From Bradyrhizobium sp. LHD-71 (lineage in GTDB: Bacteria > Pseudomonadota > Alphaproteobacteria > Rhizobiales > Xanthobacteraceae), in assembly GCF_031157255.1 (NCBI RefSeq), contig NZ_JAVIFX010000030.1:46091-110090 (forward strand): DNA of 64,000 nt, written 5' to 3'. This document shows positions 1-8,635 of this stretch, piece by piece. The notes beneath the pieces are model-generated. The model had not been told where the DNA came from. It did no database searches and worked only from the letters and a program-made list of their open reading frames with translations. How positions within the stretch are numbered: the stretch's first letter is position 1; every line of letters begins with the position of its first letter. The position numbers and the translations under genes are program-made.

Positions 1-122
1 TCCGCGAACCCTTGCGATCGAAAAAAGTCGCGCACGTTCGCACTGATGAGGGCGCGCTTTTCAAGAAACGGCCGCTTGTCGGCGTGGCGGTTCCGGTCCC
101 ACCACGGGCTACCAGTTGTCAT
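1..122 (-). CDS. epmA: EF-P lysine ligase EpmA (GenX/PoxA), N-terminal fragment cut by window edge
   Basis: Reading the minus strand from the ATG at 122 gives 40 residues beginning MTTGSPWWDRNRHADKRPFL, then a stretch ending VRDFFRSQGFA, and runs off the left edge without a stop. This matches the N-terminus of EpmA, the class II lysyl-tRNA-synthetase paralogue that attaches (R)-beta-lysine to a conserved lysine of EF-P; family members typically start with a SPWW-x-x-x-R-H-A-D-R-R-P block. It diverges from efp, its substrate gene, with 147 bases between the two starts, which strongly supports the call. The catalytic domain lies outside the window, so integrity cannot be judged. The assignment rests on a short stretch and on context. 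Confidence 0.82.
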   Translation of the reverse strand, partial: MTTGSPWWDRNRHADKRPFLEKRALISANVRDFFRSQGFA

Positions 123-269
123 CGCAGCCATCAGAACACTGCCGAAAATGTCAGCAAGACGCTGGCATTTGGGAGCCAAATCAGTATGTTCCGGCCCGAA
201 ACAGCGTCCCAGCCAGTCGCGCCCGGCGGCCGGTTACGGCCCCCCATCTGAACGTTAGGAAAAGCCTCC
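123..269. promoter_or_regulatory. Divergent intergenic region between epmA and efp
   Basis: These 147 bases must hold the promoters of both divergent genes. No clear -35/-10 pair or operator dyad could be assigned by eye. The ribosome binding site of efp is probably the AGGAAAAG at 257-264, upstream of the GTG start at 270. Small open frames in this stretch look like chance frames. Confidence 0.4.
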
Positions 270-836
270 GTGAAAGTCATCGCGAGTTCGGTCCGCAAGG
301 GCAACATCCTGGAAGTCGACGGCAAGCTATACGTCGTGTTGACCGCCGAGAACATCCATCCCGGCAAAGGAACTCCGGTCAGCCAGATCGAAATGCGCCG
401 GATCAGCGACGGGGTGAAGGTCTCCGAGCGCTACAAGACCACCGATCAGGTGGAGCGTGCTTTCGTCGAGGATCGCGATTTTAACTTTCTTTATCAGGAC
501 GGCGACGGCTTCCACTTCATGAACAACGAGACCTACGACCAGATTCAGGTCTCGAAGGACATCGTCGGTGATTACGCGCCGTATCTGCAGGAGAACATGA
601 CCGTCAAGCTGTCGATGCACGATGCAAATCCGGTCGCGATCCAGCTGCCGCAGCGTGTCACGCTCGAGGTTGCCGAGACAGAGCCGGTCACCAAAGGGCA
701 GACTGCTTCCTCCTCCTACAAGCCCGCGATACTCTCCAATGGCGTTCGCACCAGCGTGCCGCCGCACATCAGCGCGGGGACGCGTATCGTCGTGATGACC
801 GAAGACGGTTCGTACGTGGAGCGGGCGAAGGACTGA
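270..836 (+). CDS. efp: Translation elongation factor P
   Basis: Elongation factor P binds ribosomes stalled at consecutive prolines and stimulates peptide-bond formation. The 188-residue product has the family's usual length and three-domain layout: an N-terminal KOW-like domain (about 1-65), a central OB domain (about 66-128) and a C-terminal OB domain (about 129-188). The modified loop reads IHPGKGTP, so Lys33 should be the residue that receives beta-lysine, consistent with divergent epmA. The C-terminal signature [20 protein letters not shown] is intact. The start is GTG at 270, preceded by AGGAAAAG; the next residues ([11 protein letters not shown]) match rhizobial EF-P. The hydroxylase EpmC and aminomutase EpmB are not in the window. 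Confidence 0.97.
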   Translation: MKVIASSVRKGNILEVDGKLYVVLTAENIHPGKGTPVSQIEMRRISDGVKVSERYKTTDQVERAFVEDRDFNFLYQDGDGFHFMNNETYDQIQVSKDIVGDYAPYLQENMTVKLSMHDANPVAIQLPQRVTLEVAETEPVTKGQTASSSYKPAILSNGVRTSVPPHISAGTRIVVMTEDGSYVERAKD

Positions 837-1030
837 AGGACCAATGTCCCGGCTCTGCTGCTCGCATCACTCTGCGGCAATCTCGTCGGCGAACGTTGCC
901 GGACACCGGGCAACGTTGACGTGAGTTGCGCTTTCGGATTTGACGTTTGTCATTGTCGCGAATCCTGCGTCAGGTACGAACTTCAAATCCGGCGCACTTG
1001 GGTACCAGCGTTTGTAGAATAGAGGACGTC

Positions 1031-2749
1031 GTGAAGGGGGCAGCCCGGGCGTTTCGAGGTCAGACCGGAAATTTCGGTCGCTTTCTCGTCCGACTGTTGT
1101 TCGTATCAACATTCCTTCTGCCCTCCCCGCTTCTGGCCGACAATTTCGTCACCCCGCCGATTTCGTTCTCCCGCGTCGACTGGCGCGCCGCCGTCGAACA
1201 ACTACGATCCGAGATATCGGCCCGTCCGGACGCCGCGGGTTCGCTGACGTTCTGGCGCGGGCGTCGCCACCGCCCATTCGATCAGCGCCGCACACCGGCG
1301 CTGATGCAGCTGAACGCCATTACGGCCCCCATTTTCCCCGCGGCCAACCAAAGTCCGGTTCCGGTTCTCCTGCCGTTCGATCTGCCCGGATATCTCGCCG
1401 ACCGCTTGGCCGGCGCGCCGGCAAGCCTGCCCCTTCCTCGCTATCTTGCGGGCTTCCGCAGCATCGATCTCTTCGAAGCCGGGCCATCGGGCTACAGTGC
1501 CGTCGTCACGGCAATGGCTGGCGGGAACTCCGATCTGCCGGCGCGGGTATTCGCGCGACCCGTCGAAGTCCACTTCACCGGCTCGTTGTTGAGCTACGGG
1601 ATCAATGATCCGGCGCTCGGCAAGGGAGACGCCGTCAAATCGCTGAGCAGCCGCTATCCCGATCTGCGCCGCATCATCCGCGAGGGATTCGTCCGCTACG
1701 CCTTCACGCGCTACGGCGTCCCCTATGTGGCCTCGATCCAGTGCCTCGACAGCGTCGCACGCACGAACCGGCTGTCCTGCCGCGAAGCTTCCCAGGTCGC
1801 CGAGCATTTCCTGAAGAGCTTGCGCATTGTCGGTGGCAGGCCTGCCAGGCCTCGTCCCGCCATCGCGTCCGCGGCCGTGGAGCGGCCCACAGAGCTTTCA
1901 CCGGATTTCACCTATCGTCCCCCAGGCGAGCTGATCGCGAACTCCAGTTATCGCCGCAACGGCGGGCATCCCGACCGAACTGTCTACGCACAAATTCGCT
2001 TCCCGATCGAACAGGCGCCTGCATACGCGAATTCGCAGTCGTTCATGAACTGGGGGGACTGCTACCTGAAGGGCCGTCTGCCGCGCCCGCACGACAAGGG
2101 CGACGCCTATCGCTGCCGGCTCAATGACAAGAAGCTCGTGTTCGATGAGTCGGCGCCCGAGAACTACTCCTATCCGTGGCAGGACAATTTCTGCGAGACG
2201 CGCGATTTCCAGGCCGGACAATGTCCCGGCGGCTTCGGTCACCAGGGGCAGGACATCCGACCGGCGACCTGCACGCTGCGCAACAACGAAGCCGATCGCT
2301 GTGTTCCGGATCGATACGCCGCCGTTGCCGTACGCGATGGCGTGGTGATCCGGGCGCCGAAACAGCAGGCGATGACACTGCTCGTAAACACACGCACCGA
2401 GCATGTTCGCTTCCGCTACATGCATATGGCGCCCGACAAGCTCGATGCGGACGGTATGGTGCACGGCAAGCGCGTCAGCGAGGGCGAGCGGGTCGGCGTC
2501 GTGTCGAACTATCAGGGCTTCCAGGGCGGAACCACCACGCACCTGCATTTTGACCTGCAGGTGTTCACACGCGACGGCTGGATCTGGGTCAATCCCTATT
2601 CGACGCTCATTGCCTCGTACGAACGGCTGCTCGGCGCACGCGGGCGCGAGATCGCGCCCGACCTGTCGCCGCCTGCAATCACAGCCGTATCGGAAACGCC
2701 GCCGCCACAGCCGGCAAGCACGGAAGGCGTGGACGACGACGAGAATTAG
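1031..2749 (+). CDS. Exported M23-family (LytM-type) peptidase
   Basis: The product (572 residues from the GTG at 1031) ends in a peptidase M23 domain. Zinc ligands are visible as HQGQD near residue 403 and HLHF near 503, with the conserved RYMHM segment near 464. Such enzymes cut peptidoglycan cross-links or, when degenerate, activate amidases. The N-terminus carries a basic stretch followed by a hydrophobic segment (VRLLFVSTFLLPSPLLA), a plausible Sec signal. The open frame extends upstream to a TTG at 947, but GTG 1031 is preferred because AGAGGA lies at 1021-1026 and it places the signal peptide at the N-terminus. The long region between signal and M23 domain (about 40-390) was not recognised. 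A lytic transglycosylase follows 43 bases later, suggesting a cell-wall pair. Confidence 0.85.
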   Translation: MKGAARAFRGQTGNFGRFLVRLLFVSTFLLPSPLLADNFVTPPISFSRVDWRAAVEQLRSEISARPDAAGSLTFWRGRRHRPFDQRRTPALMQLNAITAPIFPAANQSPVPVLLPFDLPGYLADRLAGAPASLPLPRYLAGFRSIDLFEAGPSGYSAVVTAMAGGNSDLPARVFARPVEVHFTGSLLSYGINDPALGKGDAVKSLSSRYPDLRRIIREGFVRYAFTRYGVPYVASIQCLDSVARTNRLSCREASQVAEHFLKSLRIVGGRPARPRPAIASAAVERPTELSPDFTYRPPGELIANSSYRRNGGHPDRTVYAQIRFPIEQAPAYANSQSFMNWGDCYLKGRLPRPHDKGDAYRCRLNDKKLVFDESAPENYSYPWQDNFCETRDFQAGQCPGGFGHQGQDIRPATCTLRNNEADRCVPDRYAAVAVRDGVVIRAPKQQAMTLLVNTRTEHVRFRYMHMAPDKLDADGMVHGKRVSEGERVGVVSNYQGFQGGTTTHLHFDLQVFTRDGWIWVNPYSTLIASYERLLGARGREIAPDLSPPAITAVSETPPPQPASTEGVDDDEN

Positions 2750-2792
2750 AAACGGCTGTCCACATGTCGCGACGATGGCCTAGAATAGGCGC

Positions 2793-4049
2793 ATGGAACG
2801 CAAATCTCTTTCCCCGACGGAACATCTCACGCGTCGCCAGATGCTGTTGACCGGATTTCGAACCGGAATTGGCCTAGCCGGCGCGAGCCTTGCGCCGTCG
2901 CTGCCGGCGCATGCCGCAGCGCCGGCAGGTTTCGATGAGTGGCGCGACCGCTTCCGCGCCCGCGCGCTCGCGCGCGGCGTTTCCGATCAGACCTACACGC
3001 GCGCGATGGGCAAGATCGAGCCGGATATGCGCGTCTTCACGCAAATTCGCAGCCAGCCTGAATTCAGCGAGCAACTCTGGCAATACATCAACCGGCGCGT
3101 TTCCGACTGGCGGCTGGCCGCCGGCAAGCAGACGCTCAAGCAACACACGAAATTGTTCGACCGCATCGAGAAGGATTTCGGCGTCGAGCGCGGAACGCTT
3201 CTGGCACTATGGGGCGTCGAGACCGCCTACGGCGACCCGCTGGTGCAGAAGAACCACATGCGCCCGGTGTTTCCCTCGCTTGCGGCGCTGGCCTGGAATG
3301 AGCCGCGCCGCCGCGCCTATTGGGAAACCGAATTGATCAATGCGCTGCGCATCGTCGAGCGCGGCTGGAGCACGCCCGACGAGATGCGCGGCTCATGGGC
3401 CGGCGCGATGGGCCACACGCAATGGATGCCCGAAGTCTGGCTCAACGTCGGTATCGACTATGACAACGACGGCCGCGTCTCACCGTTCGGCAAGCCGGAC
3501 GACGCGCTTGGGTCAAGCGCCCGCTACCTGATCAACCGCGGAAAGTACCGAGCCAACCAGCATTGGGGCTACGAGGTCAAAACCGGCGGCGGGCCGATCA
3601 GCGGGAGCCGCAGTTACGAAAAATGGGCCGCCGCTGGCGTCAAACGCGCCGACGGTCAGCCGTTCCCGCAGCCGAATGCCACGGCGCAGCTGTGGACGCC
3701 GGTGCCCGGCGGGCCGAGCTTCCTTTTGGGGCCAAACTTCTACGCGGTGCGCAGCTATAATCCGTCGATGAACTACGCGCTTGCGATCGTCCATCTCGGC
3801 GATCGCATTCTGGGCGGCGGGCCATTCGTGCAGCCGTTCCCCGGCAGCGAACGCGCATTGACGCTCGCCGAAGTCCAGGAATTGCAGACGCGGCTCACGC
3901 AATCCGGATTCGACACGGGCGGCAATGACGGCCGCGTCGGCAATCAGACGATGCAGGCCGTGAAGAATTTCCAGATGAAAGCCGGCATCACCCCGGCCGA
4001 TGGCTATGGCGGTCTGAAAGTGCTCGCGCGGCTGCGGCAAGGAATTTAG
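2793..4049 (+). CDS. Lytic murein transglycosylase (MltB/SLT_2 type) with peptidoglycan-binding domain
   Basis: Lytic transglycosylases cleave the MurNAc-GlcNAc bond with formation of 1,6-anhydroMurNAc. The 418-residue product has a twin-arginine-like signal (TRRQMLLTG then a hydrophobic stretch to AHAAAP), suggesting export. The catalytic domain (about 45-330) has the MltB-type glutamate in LWGVETAYGDPL near residue 142, the AGAMGHTQWMP block and the DYDNDGRV block. A C-terminal PG_binding_1 domain (about 348-416) contains LQTRLTQSGFDTGGNDGRVG. It follows the M23 peptidase gene by 43 bases. Its product, anhydroMurNAc, is the substrate class of AnmK, encoded near 62 kb. Confidence 0.93.
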   Translation: MERKSLSPTEHLTRRQMLLTGFRTGIGLAGASLAPSLPAHAAAPAGFDEWRDRFRARALARGVSDQTYTRAMGKIEPDMRVFTQIRSQPEFSEQLWQYINRRVSDWRLAAGKQTLKQHTKLFDRIEKDFGVERGTLLALWGVETAYGDPLVQKNHMRPVFPSLAALAWNEPRRRAYWETELINALRIVERGWSTPDEMRGSWAGAMGHTQWMPEVWLNVGIDYDNDGRVSPFGKPDDALGSSARYLINRGKYRANQHWGYEVKTGGGPISGSRSYEKWAAAGVKRADGQPFPQPNATAQLWTPVPGGPSFLLGPNFYAVRSYNPSMNYALAIVHLGDRILGGGPFVQPFPGSERALTLAEVQELQTRLTQSGFDTGGNDGRVGNQTMQAVKNFQMKAGITPADGYGGLKVLARLRQGI

Positions 4050-4055
4050 CGGCGG

Positions 4056-4084
4056 CAGGCCTGTCGCCGGCGCCAGGAGGCCTG
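4056..4084. terminator. Possible bidirectional hairpin between convergent genes
   Basis: A 7-base inverted repeat (CAGGCCT at 4056-4062, AGGCCTG at 4078-4084), with a further GC-rich dyad in the loop, sits between the stop of the transglycosylase gene and the convergent small membrane-protein gene. There is no T tract, so this is a weak terminator candidate. Confidence 0.3.
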
Positions 4085-4098
4085 GCCGAGTTCACGCG

Positions 4099-4302
4099 CT
4101 ATCGCTCGAGCTCATTGCGTACGTAAGCTTCGTTGCGCACATAGATGATGCAGGTGAGTGTCCACCATGAGCCAAGACCGATCAGGATCGGCCATTTGGC
4201 GCCGGGCAGCATGTAGTCGGCGGCGAAAGCGAGAAGCAGCGCAACGAGCCAGCCAGAGACCATCAAGACGATACGCGCGGCGGAATAGAATGCCGTAACC
4301 AT
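4099..4302 (-). CDS. Small two-helix membrane protein, unknown function
   Basis: A 67-residue protein with two predicted transmembrane helices: about 8-28 (ARIVLMVSGWLVALLLAFAA) and about 34-54 (KWPILIGLGSWWTLTCIIYV). It ends in a charged tail (RNEAYVRNELER). No family was recognised. The ATG at 4302 is in good position. It is transcribed separately from recJ (about 107 bases downstream) and converges with the transglycosylase gene. Coding status rests on hydrophobic patterning and lack of a competing frame, so confidence is moderate. Confidence 0.6.
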   Translation of the reverse strand: MVTAFYSAARIVLMVSGWLVALLLAFAADYMLPGAKWPILIGLGSWWTLTCIIYVRNEAYVRNELER

Positions 4303-4409
4303 GGACGCTCACCTGTGAGAGGCTTTCGCCCCTCTCCTCACGCAACACATTTACTCGCCGGCGCCTCGGCCTCCAGGATTAACGAAAAACTTACTTAACT
4401 GGCGACGCG

Positions 4410-6251
4410 TCACCTGATCAAGGCCGGTCCGGGGTCGGGAACCGCCACGTCCGAAATACGGAACTGCACCCGTTCCGTTCCCTGCCAGCGATCGATCGCC
4501 AGGAAACCCGCCACGTGCAGGTTCTGGCCGCGATTTTCGACCAGCGCGCGACCGAGTGGCTGGCCGACGGCACGGAACGCAACGCCGTTAACCAATGCGC
4601 CGTCGCCGGCCTTGAAACGAACGCGGAGGTGGGCCTGACCAATCTCTTCAGCATGGACCAGCTGGTGCGACGGCAACGCGATCAGCGGTTCCGGGTTGCC
4701 GCTGCCGAACGGGCCGGCGCGCTCCAGGGTCCTGACGAATTCCGGCGTCAGCGCCCGCGCGGTCGCCGCGCCATCGACGAACAGGTCATTGGCATGGCGC
4801 GATTTAGCGACACTGTCGGCGAGTGCGCTTTCCATATACGCACGAAACTCTGCAAGCCGTTCCTTGCGCAGGGTCACGCCGGCGGCCATCGCGTGCCCGC
4901 CGCCCTTGATAAGGACGCCATCATGCACCGCCTGCCGCACCGCCTTGCCAAGGTCGACGCCAGCGATCGATCGCCCCGAGCCGGTGCCCGTTCCGCCCGG
5001 CTCCAGCGCGACCGCGAAAACAGGCCTGGCGAACTTGTCCTTCAGCCGTGACGCAACCAGCCCGACGACGCCGGGATGCCAGCCTTCGGAGGCAGTGACG
5101 ATCACTGAGCCCTTGTCTTCAAGGCCGAGCGCGGCCAGCGCCTCGGCCTCGGCCTGCGCTTCGGCCGCCTGTTCGATCAGCCGCCGTTCACCGTTGAGCC
5201 GATCGAGCTCCGCGGCTATGCGGGCCGCTTCCGTCGGATCGGCCTCCAGCAGCAGCCGCACGCCGAGATCGGCACGACCGATACGTCCGCCTGCATTGAT
5301 GCGCGGTCCCAGCAGGAAACCCAGGTGCCAGGCCTCCGGCGGCCCGCTCAGGCGAGACACGTCCATCAGTGCGGTATGGCCGACGTGGTCCCGCCGTCGC
5401 AGCGCAATCAGACCCTTGGCAACCAGCGCGCGGTTCAGTCCGGTAAGCGGCGCGACGTCGGCGACGGTGCCAAGCGCGACGTGATGCAACGCTCCGAGCA
5501 GATCCGGCTCTGGCCGCTCGTCTGTCCAGAAGCCGCACTGCCGCAGCTCCCGATTGACGGCCACCAGCGTCACGAACACAAGTCCGACCGCCGCGAGGTG
5601 GCCCAGCCCGGACAGATCGTCAGGTCTGTTCGGATTGACCAGCGCATCGACCACCGGCAACTCGTCGCCGCATTGGTGGTGGTCGATCACGAGCACGCTG
5701 AGACCGAGCCTCTTCGCCTCGGCCAGCGGTTCGACGCTGGTGGTGCCGCAATCCACTGTGATCAGCAGCGTGGCGCCTTTCGCAGCCAGCGCACGAACCG
5801 CTTCCACATTTGGTCCGTAGCCTTCGAAAAGCCGGTCAGGAATATGGATCAGCGGGTCGAGGCCGGTGTGCCTCAGGTGCCAGGTGAGCAACGCGGCCGA
5901 CGTCGCTCCATCGACATCGTAGTCGCCGAAGATCGCAATGCGCTCGCCCCTTGTCACGGCGTCCGAAATCCGCCTGGCGGCCACCTCCATGTCCGTCACC
6001 GTGAACGGATCTGGCATGAGCTTGCGCACTGTCGGATCGAGAAAGTCCATGACAGTGTCGAGCTCGACGCCGCGGCCAGCGAGCACGCGCGCAAGCATCT
6101 CCGGCAATTGATGCCGCTGGGTGAATGCAAGGGCGCGAGCGGTCGCGCGCGCATCCAGCCGATCGCGCCATATCTTCCCGGTGGCTGATCGCGCCACGCC
6201 AAGGAACGGCAACCGGTCGTCGAAAGCTGAAAAGGCTGCTGATGCAGTCAT
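4410..6251 (-). CDS. recJ: Single-stranded-DNA-specific exonuclease RecJ
   Basis: RecJ degrades single-stranded DNA 5' to 3' in RecF-pathway recombination and mismatch repair. The 613-residue product carries the DHH phosphoesterase motifs: motif I GDYDVDG at 109-115, VDCGT at 166-170 and DHH at 190-192. The DHHA1 domain has KGGGHAMAAGVTL near 450-462, and the C-terminus is the OB-like domain. Length and order are normal for alphaproteobacterial RecJ. In many alphaproteobacteria recJ lies near hom and glpX; here hom, glpX and recJ are on the same strand but separated by an inserted block (about 7-11.6 kb) holding crotonase and transporter genes. Confidence 0.96.
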   Translation of the reverse strand: MTASAAFSAFDDRLPFLGVARSATGKIWRDRLDARATARALAFTQRHQLPEMLARVLAGRGVELDTVMDFLDPTVRKLMPDPFTVTDMEVAARRISDAVTRGERIAIFGDYDVDGATSAALLTWHLRHTGLDPLIHIPDRLFEGYGPNVEAVRALAAKGATLLITVDCGTTSVEPLAEAKRLGLSVLVIDHHQCGDELPVVDALVNPNRPDDLSGLGHLAAVGLVFVTLVAVNRELRQCGFWTDERPEPDLLGALHHVALGTVADVAPLTGLNRALVAKGLIALRRRDHVGHTALMDVSRLSGPPEAWHLGFLLGPRINAGGRIGRADLGVRLLLEADPTEAARIAAELDRLNGERRLIEQAAEAQAEAEALAALGLEDKGSVIVTASEGWHPGVVGLVASRLKDKFARPVFAVALEPGGTGTGSGRSIAGVDLGKAVRQAVHDGVLIKGGGHAMAAGVTLRKERLAEFRAYMESALADSVAKSRHANDLFVDGAATARALTPEFVRTLERAGPFGSGNPEPLIALPSHQLVHAEEIGQAHLRVRFKAGDGALVNGVAFRAVGQPLGRALVENRGQNLHVAGFLAIDRWQGTERVQFRISDVAVPDPGPALIR

Positions 6252-6319
6252 CGGGGCGATGATGACATAGTCACGCCTCCGGCTCCCACCAATGATTCGC
6301 GACGATCAACAGCCAAGTC

Positions 6320-7048
6320 TCAGCAACCGAGCCGTGCAGCAAGGTCGTTGAGATCCTTGACCACCATCGTCCATTCGCCGGTCGCCTCGAAGTCCCGCTT
6401 CTGATGCGGGCCATACTCGCCAGGCCGCGGCACGAATGCCGTCTTGAGTCCGTGGGACTGAGCGGCCTTCAAATCACCGTTGTGGGCGGCCACCATCATC
6501 ACTTCGCCCGGCGACATGCTCAGCAGCCGCGCGGCGCCGAGATAGGTTTCCGGATCCGGCTTGAAGTGCTCGAAAATTTCCGATCCCAGGATCAGGTCCC
6601 ATGGCAGGCCGGCGTTCTTCGCCATGTTGGTGAGCAGAATGACGTTGCCGTTCGACAACGGGCTGATGATGAACTTCGTCTTCAGCCGCGTCAGCCCCGG
6701 CACGCTGTCGGGCCATGGCTTCAGCCGATGCCAGCCACGGTTGATGTGATCACGATCAGCTTCGCTCAGCCCCTTGATGTCAAACCGCTCGATCAGTTTG
6801 TCCAGCGATTGGCGGTGCAGCACGTCGAGCTTGACGAACCCCTTCGCAGCATTGTTGCGAACCTCGTTCATTGACGGCACATAAGCCTCGCGCCAGGCGT
6901 CGACCAACGCCGTCCAGTCGGCATCGATCTTCTTCGATTTTGCCCACTGCGACAGATCCTCGATCAGGCTCGTGCGCCAGTCGACGACGGTGCCGAACAC
7001 ATCGAACACCAGCGCCTTTACCTCACGTCTTGCGATCTCGTCGGTCAT
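6320..7048 (-). CDS. Haloacid dehalogenase type II (HAD superfamily)
   Basis: A 242-residue HAD hydrolase of the (S)-2-haloacid dehalogenase type. Motif I is LVFDVFGTVVDWR with nucleophile Asp16. The motif II region is ISPLSNGN. The C-terminal motif reads MMVAAHNGDLKAAQSHGLKTAFVPRP, typical of type II haloacid dehalogenases, which hydrolyse 2-haloalkanoates by SN2 attack of the aspartate. Many family members in rhizobia have unknown substrates. The ATG at 7048 gives the expected N-terminus. The gene diverges from the crotonase gene that starts at 7147. Confidence 0.88.
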   Translation of the reverse strand: MTDEIARREVKALVFDVFGTVVDWRTSLIEDLSQWAKSKKIDADWTALVDAWREAYVPSMNEVRNNAAKGFVKLDVLHRQSLDKLIERFDIKGLSEADRDHINRGWHRLKPWPDSVPGLTRLKTKFIISPLSNGNVILLTNMAKNAGLPWDLILGSEIFEHFKPDPETYLGAARLLSMSPGEVMMVAAHNGDLKAAQSHGLKTAFVPRPGEYGPHQKRDFEATGEWTMVVKDLNDLAARLGC

Positions 7049-7146
7049 TCAGGTCACCCGGTCAAGGCGCGCATTTTTGATGGTTGCGGCGCGCCAGCAT
7101 TGGTTTATCAACGAATGTGGCGTCAATAAAGAAAAGGATCGGCCTT

Positions 7147-8052
7147 GTGACCGGCGAAAATCCGCAAGAATCCGCAACCAGAACGGTCGAACTCGACGTT
7201 CCCGAGAACGAGGTGCTTTACACCATCAAGGATCGCGTCGCGACCGTGATGCTCAACCGTCCGGACCGGCTGAACGCCACCAATCTCACACTGCCCTACA
7301 GCGTTTCCAAAGCGATGCTGATGGCGGCAAACGATCCGAGCGTGCGTGTCATCGTCATCACCGGCGCGGGGCGCGCCTTCTGCGCCGGTGCCGATCGGCA
7401 GCGGCTCGAGGCGGGTCGGGTCGGTGCTGCGCGCCCTGTCTACCCGCCGGACGATCCGGAATTCTTCAAAGCGATCCCGTCGGGCAAAGGGCCGAACCTC
7501 GGCCGCGAGTTCATGGACATCCGGCGCTACTCGTACTTCATGCGCATCGGCAAGCCGGTGATCGCCGGCCTGAACGGCGCCGTCGCGGGCGGCGGCATGA
7601 TCCCGGCATTGTGCGCGGACATCCGCCTTGCTGCCGACAACATGTTCTTCACGACCTCGTTCGCACAGCGCGGGCTGATCGCCGAGCACGGCATCTCATG
7701 GCTGCTGCCACGCCTGGTTGGCCCCTCGCATGCGCTCGAACTGTTGATGACCGCGCGACGGGTTCCCGCGCAAGAAGCGCTGGACATTGGCCTGGTCAAT
7801 AAGGTCTTTCCGCAAAGCACGTTCCGCGATGACGTTCAGGCTTTTGCAACCAACATCGCCGAGACCGTTTCGCCGCGCTCGCTCGCCGTGATGAAGGCGC
7901 AGGTGTGGAAAGCCATGTTCCAGACCTTCAGCGAGGCCCTTGGCGTCGCCGACACCGAGCTCGAACTCAGCGTCAAGTCGAAGGACTACATCGAGGGCGT
8001 GACACATTTCCTCGAAAAGCGGAAGGCCAACTTCCCCGATCCATCCGGCTGA
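7147..8052 (+). CDS. Crotonase-family enoyl-CoA hydratase/isomerase (copy 1)
   Basis: A crotonase-fold CoA enzyme (301 residues from the GTG at 7147; AAAAGGA at 7132-7138 is its likely ribosome site, while the frame extends to a TTG at 7084). The oxyanion-hole segment ITGAGRAFCAGAD and the second glycine loop LNGAVAGGGM are present. The two glutamates of classical hydratases are replaced: by alignment the GGGCEL position reads GGGMIP and the QPE position reads SFA. A glutamate occurs instead in GLIAEHGISWLLPRLVG, where PaaG-type isomerases carry a catalytic aspartate. Substrate and exact reaction are therefore open. A clear paralogue lies at 10733-11599. Confidence 0.85.
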   Translation: MTGENPQESATRTVELDVPENEVLYTIKDRVATVMLNRPDRLNATNLTLPYSVSKAMLMAANDPSVRVIVITGAGRAFCAGADRQRLEAGRVGAARPVYPPDDPEFFKAIPSGKGPNLGREFMDIRRYSYFMRIGKPVIAGLNGAVAGGGMIPALCADIRLAADNMFFTTSFAQRGLIAEHGISWLLPRLVGPSHALELLMTARRVPAQEALDIGLVNKVFPQSTFRDDVQAFATNIAETVSPRSLAVMKAQVWKAMFQTFSEALGVADTELELSVKSKDYIEGVTHFLEKRKANFPDPSG

Positions 8053-8091
8053 TCGGCGCGTTCAAGCACGCCTACATGCCACCGTCGCCAG

Positions 8092-8598
8092 TTACGCCGG
8101 GAGCAAGCTGGCGACGATCAGGGCGGAGACGTACAAGCCGATACCGAACGAAGTGTGGGCCGCGAGGCTTCTTAAGCGCGAGACGTTCGGCTGCGAAGTC
8201 TTGCTCGCCGCGATCCCGGCCCCCATCCCGGGTTGCAGGATAAGGAACGGTGCGGCAACGCTGCCAATACCGACGAGCAGAGCAGGACCGGCTGTCGGAC
8301 TGTGCGCCCACTCCAATCCACATATCGCCAGCAGCACGGCGGCGAACACGATCCCGATCGCGTAATGCGCGACCCAGCCGAGGGCAGTCTCTCCATGGAT
8401 GGCCGGCGCGGCTGCGATGTTCTCGTGCGCGAACTTGCCAAGACAAAGATGACCGATCCAGCGACCGACCAGCGCGTAGTTCAGCGACGGTACGCCCAGA
8501 AGCCGCTTCTGCAGCGCAGCCCACAAGTCCATGAAGAGAGTGGCACCGCCTCCGATCAACAGCGCCGCCATGCCGAATGTCAGACCAACACTCACCAT
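8092..8598 (-). CDS. DUF2938-like integral membrane protein
   Basis: A 168-residue hydrophobic protein with four or five likely membrane segments (for example MVSVGLTFGMAALLIGGGAT, HYAIGIVFAAVLLAICGLEW, LLVGIGSVAAPFLILQPGMG, SFGIGLYVSALIVASLLPA). The pattern, including LLGVPSLNYALVGRWIGH, resembles the uncharacterised DUF2938 family. The start at 8598 is preferred over the longer frame because AGGAGGCGG precedes it and the extra upstream residues are non-hydrophobic and arginine-rich. It lies 37 bases after the frameshifted MFS gene on the same strand and is probably co-transcribed with it under the MerR-type promoter at 10138-10168. Confidence 0.75.
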   Translation of the reverse strand: MVSVGLTFGMAALLIGGGATLFMDLWAALQKRLLGVPSLNYALVGRWIGHLCLGKFAHENIAAAPAIHGETALGWVAHYAIGIVFAAVLLAICGLEWAHSPTAGPALLVGIGSVAAPFLILQPGMGAGIAASKTSQPNVSRLRSLAAHTSFGIGLYVSALIVASLLPA

Positions 8599-8635
8599 CC
8601 GCCTCCTGCAGGGTCTAAAGCCGTCGAGTGTCGCG

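Noticed and set aside
947..1030. TTG start at 947 for the M23 peptidase
   Set aside because: No ribosome site, and the extra 28 residues would precede a basic region and signal peptide; GTG at 1031 with AGAGGA fits better.
7084..7146. TTG start at 7084 for the first crotonase
   Set aside because: The extra residues have no counterpart in the paralogue, and AAAAGGA precedes the GTG at 7147.
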